From: an uncultured Bacilli bacterium
GTDB taxonomy: Bacteria > Bacillota_I > Bacilli_A > RF39 > UBA660
DNA: 13,243 nt
Reading direction: 5' to 3'
Assembly: GCA_949113215.1 (NCBI GenBank)
Contig: CARZYU010000009.1
Coordinates: 15,526 to 28,768 of the forward strand
The notes beneath the pieces are model-generated. The model was not told the DNA's origin and searched no databases. It saw only the letters and a program-made list of their open reading frames with translations. Positions 1 through 6,359 of the stretch are shown piece after piece (position 1 is the first letter of the stretch; each line of letters starts with the position of its first letter). The position numbers were made by a program, and so were the translations under genes.

Positions 1-115
1 AAATATTGGTACTAATGACAACTGCAGGTCTAATCCCTGTTTGTTCATGACCCTTTGTAGGATGAAAATCTAAAAAAACAACGTCGCCTTGTTTTGGAAT
101 GTATTTTTTTACCAT
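1..115 (-). CDS. mazF: MazF/PemK-family toxin, partial (C-terminus off the left edge)
   Basis: Reading leftward from the ATG at 115, the first 38 codons give MVKKYIPKQGDVVFLDF followed by GHEQTGIRPAVVIS. This is the N-terminal signature of the MazF/PemK/Kid endoribonuclease family: a G-D-[IV]-x-x-[VL]-D/N-F strand, then the G-x-E-Q-x-G-x-R-P-x-x-[VI]-[IL]-S segment carrying the conserved arginine (R29). Family members cleave mRNA at short sequences and are held inactive by a MazE antitoxin. The start lies 7 bases inside the end of mazE in a different frame, as in coupled toxin-antitoxin pairs, and GGGGAAAG on the minus strand precedes it. Only about a third of the usual length (about 110-120 aa) is visible, so integrity of the toxin cannot be judged. 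Family assignment is secure; target specificity is unknown. Confidence 0.93.
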   Translation of the reverse strand, partial: MVKKYIPKQGDVVFLDFHPTKGHEQTGIRPAVVISTNI

Positions 116-351
116 ATTTCTTTCCCCACATCTTTATCCCAGGAAAATTCCTTCGCTAAATTTTTTCCATTGTAGTCTTTAAATTTATCTTCCAACGATA
201 TCTTTTTTTTCTTTGGAATGCTAATAATGATTTTGTCATCTTCTTGTTCAATCGTTAAGATATCATTTGTTTTGATATTTAAAGACTTTAAAATGCTGCT
301 TGGAATTCTAATTCCAGAAGAATTTCCCCATTTTTGGATTCTTGCTTCCAT
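109..351 (-). CDS. mazE: MazE-type antitoxin, AbrB/SpoVT-like DNA-binding domain
   Basis: An 80-residue protein beginning MEARIQKWGNSSGIRIP. The sequence W-G-N-S-x-[GA]-[IV]-R-[IL]-P is the hallmark of MazE/AbrB swapped-hairpin domains, which dimerise to bind operator DNA. The acidic, aromatic tail (FSWDKDVGKEIW) is the kind of segment that wraps the toxin. A longer frame opens at 384, but its first codons overlap the -10 box (374-379), and a transcript would begin near 367. The ATG at 351 has GGAG eight bases upstream and starts at the conserved domain, so it is chosen. The gene overlaps mazF by 7 bases. By family analogy it neutralises MazF and represses its own promoter. Confidence 0.93.
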   Translation of the reverse strand: MEARIQKWGNSSGIRIPSSILKSLNIKTNDILTIEQEDDKIIISIPKKKKISLEDKFKDYNGKNLAKEFSWDKDVGKEIW

Positions 352-373
352 GAAATCATCTCCATTCTTAATT

Positions 374-402
374 AGTATATACAAAGTTTATACATTAGTC
401 AA
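374..402 (-). promoter_or_regulatory. mazEF promoter with overlapping inverted repeat
   Basis: On the minus strand, -35 TTGACT (397-402) and -10 TATACT (374-379) are separated by exactly 17 bases, a near-consensus sigma-A promoter. Transcription would start near 367, leaving a leader of about 16 bases before mazE. ATACA (390-394) and TGTAT (404-408) form an inverted repeat with a 9-base gap overlapping the -35 box. This is a plausible site for autorepression by MazE, inferred from position only. Confidence 0.8.
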
Positions 403-496
403 TTGTATGTTATTCTTCCTCGGATTCTTTTCTATAAAATATTTTCGTATTCTAATAAATATAGATGAGTAGGATGAGAAAATTAGTTAGAATATC

Positions 497-525
497 TTTA
501 TGTTTATTCGTATACATGATATACT
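497..525 (+). promoter_or_regulatory. Promoter of the nucleoside kinase gene (extended -10)
   Basis: TATACT at 520-525 is preceded by TG plus one base (517-519), an extended -10 element. The -35 position 17 bases upstream, TTTATG (497-502), is weak, which fits a promoter relying on the TG extension. The start would be near 532, about 25 bases before the ATG at 557. It is back to back with the mazEF promoter about 95 bases away. Confidence 0.65.
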
Positions 526-556
526 AATATCGAGAATAAAATAGAGGGTGAAGCGA

Positions 557-2212
557 ATGACAGATAAGTTAACCTTAAATGTGATGGGAAAAACAATGGA
601 GGTAGAAAGTGGTATTACCCTACAAGAGTTGAGTAAAAAATTTCGTGACCAGTTTTCCTATCCCATTGTTTTGGCAAAAATAGATGATAATTATCGTGAA
701 CTTCATCATACGGTTACCCATGATTGTAAAATCGAATTTTTTGATTTGACAAGTCGTATCGGAAATCGGATTTATATTCATGGTTTGGTATATGTTAGTT
801 TATTAGCAGTGAAAGAGTTGTTTGGAAAAGCCAAAGATCTTAGAGTACAACATTCCTTAGACAAAGGACTTTATATTGAAACAAGCTTTCCTTTGAATGA
901 AACAAAACTGGGACAGATTAAAGAAAAAATGCAAGAAATTATCAAAGAAGATATGCCGATTACGAGAGTCAATGTCGAGCGAAAAGACGCGATGACTTAC
1001 TTCGGAAAAATGAATGATTTATCAAAAGTTGGTGTGATGAATTATAATACCAATACTACCGTAACGCTCTATCGTTTGGGATATTTGTACAATTATTTCT
1101 ACAACTATATGGTTCCATCCACTGGAACACTAACCCATTTTGATGTAACGTATTTAAACGATCGTGGTTTTGTACTTCAGTTTCCAACTGTTTATCATTA
1201 TGGAAGTATCGAGCCTTATCGTCATCATAAAAAGATGTACGAAGTGTACCAGGAATGTCGCGATTGGGCCAAAATCATGCATTTGGAAAATGCAAGTGAT
1301 TTGAATCTTGTGGTATCAGAAGGAAGAATTGGCGATTTGATTCGCATGGATGAAACCTTACAGAGTCATAAATTACTGAGTGTGGCCAAACAGATTTTTG
1401 AAAAGAAGAATACCATAAAACTTATTTTACTCTCTGGTCCATCTTCGAGTGGAAAAACAACGACTTGCCGTAAATTAAAAATGTATTTGAAGAGCTTTGG
1501 TTTGAATCCTAAAATGCTGTCGATGGATAATTATTTTGTAGACCGTGATAAGACACCACTCGATGAAGAAGGAAAACCAGATTACGAACGATTGGATGCC
1601 ATCGATTTAACTTTGTTCAATGATCAAATAAGTTCTCTTTTAAAAGGAGAAGAAGTACTTCTTCCACATTATAATTTTTTACTAGGAACGAAAGAATTTA
1701 AAGAGAATATGAAACTGGAAAAGAACGACATTTTGATGATCGAAGGGCTTCATGCTTTGAATGGAGCTATCTTAAAGGATATCCCTCGCAATCAGAAATT
1801 CAAATTATATGTTTCCGCTTTAACGGAGTTGAATGTAGACAATCATAATCGTATTTCGACGACAGACAACCGTCTCCTTCGACGCATTATTCGTGATAAT
1901 CGTACGAGAGGGTATGGAGTAGAAAAGACGCTGGAAAGTTGGCCAATGGTACGAAGAGGAGAAGAAAAATATGTTTTCCCATATCAAGACGAAGCAGATT
2001 ATATTTTTAACTCTGCCTTGATCTATGAAATCGGAGTATTAAAAACTTATGTGGAACCTCTTCTTTATGCCGTACCAAACAGTTCTTCAAACTACGAAGA
2101 AGCAAAACGTCTCATTAATTTCCTTCGTATGTTTTTACCAATTCCATCCGAAGATATACCCAAAGATTCTATTTTAAGAGAATTCATTGGAGGAAGTTGT
2201 TTTCACTCTTAA
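557..2212 (+). CDS. Nucleoside (uridine-type) kinase with TGS and ThrRS-like N-terminal half
   Basis: A 551-residue protein joining threonyl-tRNA-synthetase-like N-terminal modules to a phosphoribulokinase/uridine kinase domain. Residues 1 to about 65 look like a TGS domain, with a beta-grasp start (LTLNVMGKTMEVESG) and TLQELSKKF. Residues from about 66 to 250 resemble the second additional domain of ThrRS/AlaRS. From about residue 285, the kinase has a P-loop GPSSSGKT at 294-301, then LSMDNYFVDRD and DILMIEGLHALN, as in uridine kinases. Probable role: ATP-dependent phosphorylation of a nucleoside in pyrimidine salvage; the exact substrate cannot be read from sequence. This fused architecture and length are usual for 'nucleoside kinase' proteins of Firmicutes. 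The frame opens at a GTG (548), but AGAGG at 543-547 is 9 bases from the ATG at 557, which is chosen. It is monocistronic, with its own promoter and terminator. Confidence 0.88.
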   Translation: MTDKLTLNVMGKTMEVESGITLQELSKKFRDQFSYPIVLAKIDDNYRELHHTVTHDCKIEFFDLTSRIGNRIYIHGLVYVSLLAVKELFGKAKDLRVQHSLDKGLYIETSFPLNETKLGQIKEKMQEIIKEDMPITRVNVERKDAMTYFGKMNDLSKVGVMNYNTNTTVTLYRLGYLYNYFYNYMVPSTGTLTHFDVTYLNDRGFVLQFPTVYHYGSIEPYRHHKKMYEVYQECRDWAKIMHLENASDLNLVVSEGRIGDLIRMDETLQSHKLLSVAKQIFEKKNTIKLILLSGPSSSGKTTTCRKLKMYLKSFGLNPKMLSMDNYFVDRDKTPLDEEGKPDYERLDAIDLTLFNDQISSLLKGEEVLLPHYNFLLGTKEFKENMKLEKNDILMIEGLHALNGAILKDIPRNQKFKLYVSALTELNVDNHNRISTTDNRLLRRIIRDNRTRGYGVEKTLESWPMVRRGEEKYVFPYQDEADYIFNSALIYEIGVLKTYVEPLLYAVPNSSSNYEEAKRLINFLRMFLPIPSEDIPKDSILREFIGGSCFHS

Positions 2213-2217
2213 TTTTT

Positions 2218-2243
2218 ATCCACACTTGTTGTGGATTTTTTTT
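2218..2243 (+). terminator. Intrinsic terminator after the nucleoside kinase
   Basis: ATCCACA (2218-2224) pairs with TGTGGAT (2230-2236) around a 5-base loop, followed by an uninterrupted T run to 2243. It begins 5 bases after the stop codon. The T run also contains the start of the -35 region of the gap promoter. Confidence 0.9.
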
Positions 2244-2270
2244 GTTTGTTTTTGTCAAGTGATCTATAAT
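2242..2270 (+). promoter_or_regulatory. gap promoter
   Basis: A perfect -10 TATAAT (2265-2270) lies 17 bases after TTGTTT (2242-2247). A second, weaker candidate follows: TTGAAA (2274-2279), 17 bases, TAGACT (2297-2302). The first implies a leader of about 50 bases, the longest in the window. I see no obvious CggR-like operator. Confidence 0.6.
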
Positions 2271-2326
2271 ACCTTGAAAAAGGGGAAAAATATTTCTAGA
2301 CTGAAAGAGTAGAAAGGACGATACAA

Positions 2327-3337
2327 ATGATAAAAGTTGCCATCAATGGTTTTGGAAGAATTGGAAGATTGGTTTTTCGAATCATGGAAGAAGATCCCAG
2401 TTTTGAAGTCGTGGCCATCAATGATTTAACAGATGCTGAACAACTTGCTTACTTATTAAAATACGATACAACTCATAGAACATATCGTCAGGAAGAAATA
2501 TCTTTTGAGGAAGATGAGATTATCGTGGGAAATCGCAGAATGAAAGTGTATGCGGAAAAGGATCCCAAACTGCTTCCTTGGAAAGAGTTGGGAATTGATG
2601 TTGTTTTCGAGTGTACGGGAATGTTTACTTCTTATGAAAAAGCGCAAGCACATATTGAGGCAGGTGCCAAAAAAGTGATTATTTCCGCACCCGCAAAAGG
2701 TGATTTAAAAACGATTGCCTATCATGTCAATGAACAAATATTAACAGGAGAAGAGCAAGTGATCAGTGCAGCCAGTTGTACGACCAATTGTTTAGCACCT
2801 GTTCTTCAAATGTTAGAAGACCAATTTGGAATTGATGCTGGCTATATGACGACGATTCATGCTTATACGGGAGATCAAGCAGTTTTAGATGTCGCTCATA
2901 AAAAAGGAATCTCTAGTCGAAGGGGAAGAGCCGCTGCCGCAAATATTGTACCAACATCAACAGGAGCTGCCAGTGCCATTGGCGAAGTCATTCCATCTCT
3001 CAAAGGAAGATTGGATGGAAATGCTGTTCGCGTTCCAACGACTGATGGGTCAATGGTTGATCTGACGTTGTGCCTCAAAAAGAACACGACAGTAGAAGAA
3101 ATCAATCGATTATTTCAAAATCATCAGAATGAAACGATACAGTATACAGAGGATCCAATCGTTTCTAGTGATATCATTGGATCGACCGTAGGAGCCTTGG
3201 TTGATGGACTTCTGACCGATATCATCGAAGTGGATGGAAAACAATTGGTAAAAGTAGTCGCTTGGTATGATAACGAAATGGGTTATTCCAATCAAATGGT
3301 AAGAACAGCAAAATATTGGATGAGTCTAGGAAAGTAG
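2327..3337 (+). CDS. gap: Glyceraldehyde-3-phosphate dehydrogenase, type I
   Basis: Catalyses NAD-dependent oxidative phosphorylation of glyceraldehyde 3-phosphate to 1,3-bisphosphoglycerate in cytosolic glycolysis. The 336-residue length is normal. Visible features are the Rossmann start VAINGFGRIGR (4-14) and Asp33 after the second strand, which favours NAD over NADP. The catalytic motif ASCTTNC has Cys151, and TTIHAYTGDQ carries the active-site His178. The anion-binding region RGRAAAANIVPTSTGAA and the closing WYDNEMGYSNQ are also present. The residue two before the catalytic Cys context reads SAASC rather than the common SNASC, a variant known in some Firmicutes. AAGGA (2314-2318) lies 8 bases before the ATG. 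The terminator right after the gene suggests it is transcribed alone, unlike gap-pgk-tpi operons of relatives. Confidence 0.97.
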   Translation: MIKVAINGFGRIGRLVFRIMEEDPSFEVVAINDLTDAEQLAYLLKYDTTHRTYRQEEISFEEDEIIVGNRRMKVYAEKDPKLLPWKELGIDVVFECTGMFTSYEKAQAHIEAGAKKVIISAPAKGDLKTIAYHVNEQILTGEEQVISAASCTTNCLAPVLQMLEDQFGIDAGYMTTIHAYTGDQAVLDVAHKKGISSRRGRAAAANIVPTSTGAASAIGEVIPSLKGRLDGNAVRVPTTDGSMVDLTLCLKKNTTVEEINRLFQNHQNETIQYTEDPIVSSDIIGSTVGALVDGLLTDIIEVDGKQLVKVVAWYDNEMGYSNQMVRTAKYWMSLGK

Positions 3338-3354
3338 CTATGCTTTCCTTTTTT
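3328..3354 (+). terminator. Intrinsic terminator overlapping the end of gap
   Basis: AGGAAAGTA pairs with TGCTTTCCT around loop GCTA (3337-3340), followed by a T run to 3354. The left arm lies within the last gap codons and the TAG stop (3335-3337), so the hairpin overlaps the coding region. Confidence 0.85.
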
Positions 3355-3408
3355 ATGAATCTTGAGATCATACTGAGTGAAAAGGATGGTAGGACATAAG
3401 AATTGGTG

Positions 3409-3417
3409 TGTTATAAT
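3409..3417 (+). promoter_or_regulatory. Extended -10 promoter of the 3442-4020 gene
   Basis: TGTTATAAT at 3409-3417 is an extended -10 element with a perfect TATAAT. No good -35 box is present at 16-18 bases. The same nine bases recur before pgk (4123-4131). TTATAAT (3411-3417) and ATTATAA (3423-3429) form a perfect inverted repeat around 5 bases, covering the -10 box and the expected start (about 3424). This could be an operator, or chance in AT-rich DNA. Confidence 0.6.
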
Positions 3418-3441
3418 ATCTAATTATAAAGGAGAAATTTT

Positions 3442-4020
3442 ATGAGTTTTAAAGATAAAAAAGAAAAATTTTTAAAATGGTGGAAAGAAGATGATTTTCA
3501 TGCAGAATTATTAGATCATGAGCTTGGAAACCAAAACTATTATCGTTTACATTACATTAATTATCATAATATTGATGGTAAGCCTGGTGGTAGGATCGAT
3601 TGGCCATATAAGCCTTTTGAACTACCAAGTGGAATGTCAAGAGAAGAAGGATTTAAAGTTCTTTCCTATTTGACAGATTTCATTGAGAAATGCGACTATG
3701 TTGGTGTAGCTAGCTGGAAATCGGTTGAAATGCTAGATGGTGTAATCGATTTAGAAAGATTTGGGTTTAAAAGATTAAATTTTATTCCAGGCAAAGATGA
3801 AGTTATTGATCTATTTACGGTGAGTGGAAGAATAAGAAGATTTAAGGAAAGTGAGTATTATTCTACATATTTTAACTGGTATACTCCCAATATAGCAAAG
3901 GAAGAAGTAGAAAAAATATATCAAAACTGTGGTCTCTTTTTTAGCGATATTGTTTGGCAAGACAAATCATCCAAAGATTCTCCAAAGGTGAATATAAAAC
4001 AAAAGAAGTTTGAAGGATAA
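3442..4020 (+). CDS. Hypothetical protein, 192 aa, unknown function
   Basis: I do not recognise this protein. It is probably soluble: there is no signal peptide or membrane segment. It is rich in aromatic residues (KWWKEDDF near 13-20, NYYRLHYINYHNID near 32-45, YYSTYFNWYTP near 139-149) and has a lysine-rich tail. A short N-terminal helix is followed by mixed alpha/beta-looking sequence such as YVGVASWKSVEMLDGVIDL. AAGGAG lies 7 bases before the ATG, and the reading frame is unbroken. It has its own extended -10 promoter and strong terminator, so it is an independent unit placed between gap and pgk. Arginine codons are almost all AGA/AGG, whereas neighbouring genes also use CGT and CGA freely. 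With the isolated setting this hints at later acquisition, but the gene is short and the signal weak. Confidence 0.8.
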   Translation: MSFKDKKEKFLKWWKEDDFHAELLDHELGNQNYYRLHYINYHNIDGKPGGRIDWPYKPFELPSGMSREEGFKVLSYLTDFIEKCDYVGVASWKSVEMLDGVIDLERFGFKRLNFIPGKDEVIDLFTVSGRIRRFKESEYYSTYFNWYTPNIAKEEVEKIYQNCGLFFSDIVWQDKSSKDSPKVNIKQKKFEG

Positions 4021-4055
4021 TATTGGTTTAAAGCAGTAATATTTTATTTACCATC

Positions 4056-4086
4056 GAAAGAAAGTTTAAAAAAGCTTTCTTTTTTT
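4056..4086 (+). terminator. Intrinsic terminator after the 192-aa hypothetical gene
   Basis: AAAGAAAG (4057-4064) pairs with CTTTCTTT (4075-4082) around a 10-base loop, followed by T residues to 4086. It separates the upstream gene from the pgk promoter. Confidence 0.8.
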
Positions 4087-4122
4087 ATCATACGATTTTG
4101 TAAGGTTCGTTGTTTGGAAGTA

Positions 4123-4131
4123 TGTTATAAT
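4123..4131 (+). promoter_or_regulatory. pgk-tpiA operon promoter (extended -10)
   Basis: TGTTATAAT is an extended -10 with perfect TATAAT at 4126-4131; no clear -35 box is seen. The expected start, near 4138, leaves a leader of only about 11 bases before the TTG start of pgk. I see no regulator site. Confidence 0.65.
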
Positions 4132-4136
4132 AAAAT

Positions 4137-4144
4137 AAGGTGAT
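4137..4144 (+). promoter_or_regulatory. Shine-Dalgarno site that sets the pgk TTG start
   Basis: AAGGTGAT matches the 3' part of the full Shine-Dalgarno complement (AAGGAGGTGATC) and ends 4 bases before TTG at 4149. A GTG at 4140 lies inside this site and almost at the predicted transcript start, so it cannot be the initiator. Confidence 0.7.
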
Positions 4145-4148
4145 AGAA

Positions 4149-5336
4149 TTGAAAACCATTCGCGATTTTGATTTAAAAGGAAAAATTGTACTTCTTCGTT
4201 GTGATTTTAACGTTCCGATGAAGGATCATGAAATCTTGGATGATACGAGAATCAGGGCAAGTTTACCAACGATTCAATATGCTCTTTCGAAAGACGCAAA
4301 GATTGTAATGTTTTCTCACTTGGGAAGAATCAAAGAAGAAAAGGATCTCATCAAAAATGATTTAGCGCCCGTAGCTGCTTCATTAGAAAAACTTCTTTCT
4401 CACCCAGTTACTTTTATTTCGGAAACGAGAGGGAAGCGCTTGGAAGAAGCGATTCAAACAATGCAAGAACAGGAAATTATTTTGGTTCAAAATACCCGTT
4501 ATGAAGATTTGAATGGTAAAAAAGAAAGTAGTAATGATGAAGAACTAGGAGCTTACTGGGCTTCCCTTGGTGATATTTTTATCAACGATGCGTTTGGAAC
4601 TGCTCATAGAGCTCACGCTTCTAATGTCGGGATTGCTTTTCACTTGCCTTCCGGAATTGGTTTTTTAATCGAGAAAGAATTGGAACAGTTGGAACTTGTT
4701 AAACATCCAGAGCATCCTTTTGTTGTCATCTTAGGTGGTAGTAAAGTGAAAGATAAAATTGGAATTCTCCGTAGTTTAGTAACGAAGGCTGACTACCTCT
4801 TAATTGGTGGGGGGATGGCCTATACCTTTTTGAAAGAAGAGGGATATGAAATCGGTTCATCTCTACTTGACGAAGAGAATCTTTCCTTTTGTCAGGAATT
4901 ACTTTCAAAGTATGCGGATAAAATCATTTTGCCAGTTGATCATGTGGTAAGTAGTGAACTTTCTGATACAGCAGAAAAAGAGATTGTTTCAACGAGTGAA
5001 ATTCCTGTAGACCAAATGGGACTTGATATTGGTCCAAAGACCGTAACGTTATTTGAACGTTATTTGAAAGACGCTAAAACTATTCTTTGGAATGGACCAG
5101 TCGGAGCCTATGAATTTTCAAACTTTCAAAAGGGAACCAATGATCTACTCGTTTACCTTTCTCGTCTTTCTTCTATCACAGTGATTGGCGGCGGAGATAC
5201 TGCTGCAGCTGCTACCATGTTAGGAGTAGCCAATCAATTGACTCATGTTGCAACAGGCGGTGGTGCGACACTAGAATATTTAGAAGGAAAACCTCTTCCC
5301 GGGATTGCTGTAATCGAAGCAAAGGATTCTAAGTAG
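4149..5336 (+). CDS. pgk: Phosphoglycerate kinase (TTG start)
   Basis: Transfers phosphate from 1,3-bisphosphoglycerate to ADP, the first ATP-forming step of glycolysis, using the product of gap. From the TTG, the protein reads M/LKTIRDFDLKGK, exactly where the family normally begins, and is 395 residues, a standard length. Family motifs seen: RCDFNVP (17-23), SHLGR, then FINDAFGTAHRAHAS of the substrate-binding N domain. The C domain has ILGGSKVKDKIGIL, LIGGGMAYTFL, DIGPKTV, WNGPVGAYE, and GGGDTAAAA followed by ATGGGATLEYLEGKPLPG. The usual HLGRPKG motif is HLGRIKEE here. First gene of an operon with the YbhN-like, glycosyltransferase and tpiA genes; its stop codon overlaps the ribosome-binding site of the next gene. 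Confidence 0.96.
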   Translation: MKTIRDFDLKGKIVLLRCDFNVPMKDHEILDDTRIRASLPTIQYALSKDAKIVMFSHLGRIKEEKDLIKNDLAPVAASLEKLLSHPVTFISETRGKRLEEAIQTMQEQEIILVQNTRYEDLNGKKESSNDEELGAYWASLGDIFINDAFGTAHRAHASNVGIAFHLPSGIGFLIEKELEQLELVKHPEHPFVVILGGSKVKDKIGILRSLVTKADYLLIGGGMAYTFLKEEGYEIGSSLLDEENLSFCQELLSKYADKIILPVDHVVSSELSDTAEKEIVSTSEIPVDQMGLDIGPKTVTLFERYLKDAKTILWNGPVGAYEFSNFQKGTNDLLVYLSRLSSITVIGGGDTAAAATMLGVANQLTHVATGGGATLEYLEGKPLPGIAVIEAKDSK

Positions 5337-5348
5337 GAGTTGGCGTTC

Positions 5349-6359
5349 ATGAAGAAATTAAAACACAATGCGATTTTTTTAGTACTCCTAACCGGAATCA
5401 TTCTTTTCTTTCTCTTGAAAGATAACTTTGAAGAGATTGTACATACCCTTTCTAAAATGAACCCTTTTTGGATTATAATTGCTGCACTAGCTATGATTCT
5501 CTATCTTCTTTTAAAATCTTGGGTTCTTTATCTTACCGTCAATCAAGAAGAGAAACACTATACGTTTTTAAGATCTTGGAAGCACAATATCATTGCTCAA
5601 TTTTTTAATGGAGTTACTCCTTTTTCCACAGGAGGACAACCCATGGAAATTTATATGCTTCATAAACATGGCAAAACCTCTTATCCGATGGCGACGAATA
5701 TGATTTTAGAAACCTTCATTTTTTATCAAACGGCATTGGTCTTATTTGGGATTGTCGCAGTCATTCTCAATTCTACCTTCCATTTCTTTGCTCAGACTTC
5801 ATTTCTTTCAAGACTGATCTTATTAGGGTTTACCATCAATACTTTGGTAGCAGTTGCTCTCTTTCTTATTATGTTTGCCAAGAATGTTACCGGTTGGTTT
5901 TTAAAACATGGAATCAGCTTTTTAAATAAAGTTCATATCGTAAAAAACAAAGAACAAGTCTTAGCAAAATGGGAATCACGTTTGATGGAGTTTCATGAAT
6001 GTGCCAAAGTCTTAAAAAAGCATCCTCTCTTATTTGGAAAAGGTGTAGTTTATCACTTTCTTTCTTTAGCATTCTTTTATGCCATTCCTCTTTTTATTGT
6101 TTATGCGCTTGGAGATTTTACCAGTTTGAACATCATAGAGGCCATCGTAGCTTCTGCATATGTACTAATCATAGGATCTTTTGTTCCAATTCCAGGGGCA
6201 GCTGGTGGAATTGAGTATGGATTTTTAACTTTCTTTGGAGCTTTTTTAAGCAATGGAAAACTCTCTTGTGTCTTATTGATATGGAGAGCAATTACTTATT
6301 ATTTTCCGATTATTTTAGGAGCAATTGAATTCAGTTTTGATAAAGGAGAGGTAAGATGA
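5349..6359 (+). CDS. YbhN/UPF0104-family multi-pass membrane protein (flippase-like)
   Basis: A 336-residue integral membrane protein with about seven or eight hydrophobic segments, the first near 8-24 and the second near 40-62. FNGVTPFSTGGQPMEIYML (about 83-101) is the conserved signature of the UPF0104/YbhN/'flippase-like domain' family. That family includes the membrane half of MprF (lysyl-phosphatidylglycerol transfer). A second family-like stretch, VPIPGAAGGIEYGF, lies near the C-terminus. The likely role is moving or handling a lipid or glycolipid; the substrate is not visible. GGAG (5336-5339) lies 9 bases before the ATG and abuts an upstream in-frame TTG (5340), so the ATG is chosen. 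Its stop overlaps the next start as ATGA, implying translational coupling with the glycosyltransferase and a shared pathway. Confidence 0.88.
   Translation: MKKLKHNAIFLVLLTGIILFFLLKDNFEEIVHTLSKMNPFWIIIAALAMILYLLLKSWVLYLTVNQEEKHYTFLRSWKHNIIAQFFNGVTPFSTGGQPMEIYMLHKHGKTSYPMATNMILETFIFYQTALVLFGIVAVILNSTFHFFAQTSFLSRLILLGFTINTLVAVALFLIMFAKNVTGWFLKHGISFLNKVHIVKNKEQVLAKWESRLMEFHECAKVLKKHPLLFGKGVVYHFLSLAFFYAIPLFIVYALGDFTSLNIIEAIVASAYVLIIGSFVPIPGAAGGIEYGFLTFFGAFLSNGKLSCVLLIWRAITYYFPIILGAIEFSFDKGEVR

Noticed and set aside
436..445. AAAATATTTT palindrome in the mazEF-kinase intergenic region
   Set aside because: A 10-base AT palindrome is expected by chance in DNA this AT-rich; it is not aligned with either promoter.
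465..527. 20-codon frame in front of the nucleoside kinase promoter
   Set aside because: No Shine-Dalgarno site, overlaps the -10 element and reads through promoter sequence; no recognisable peptide features.
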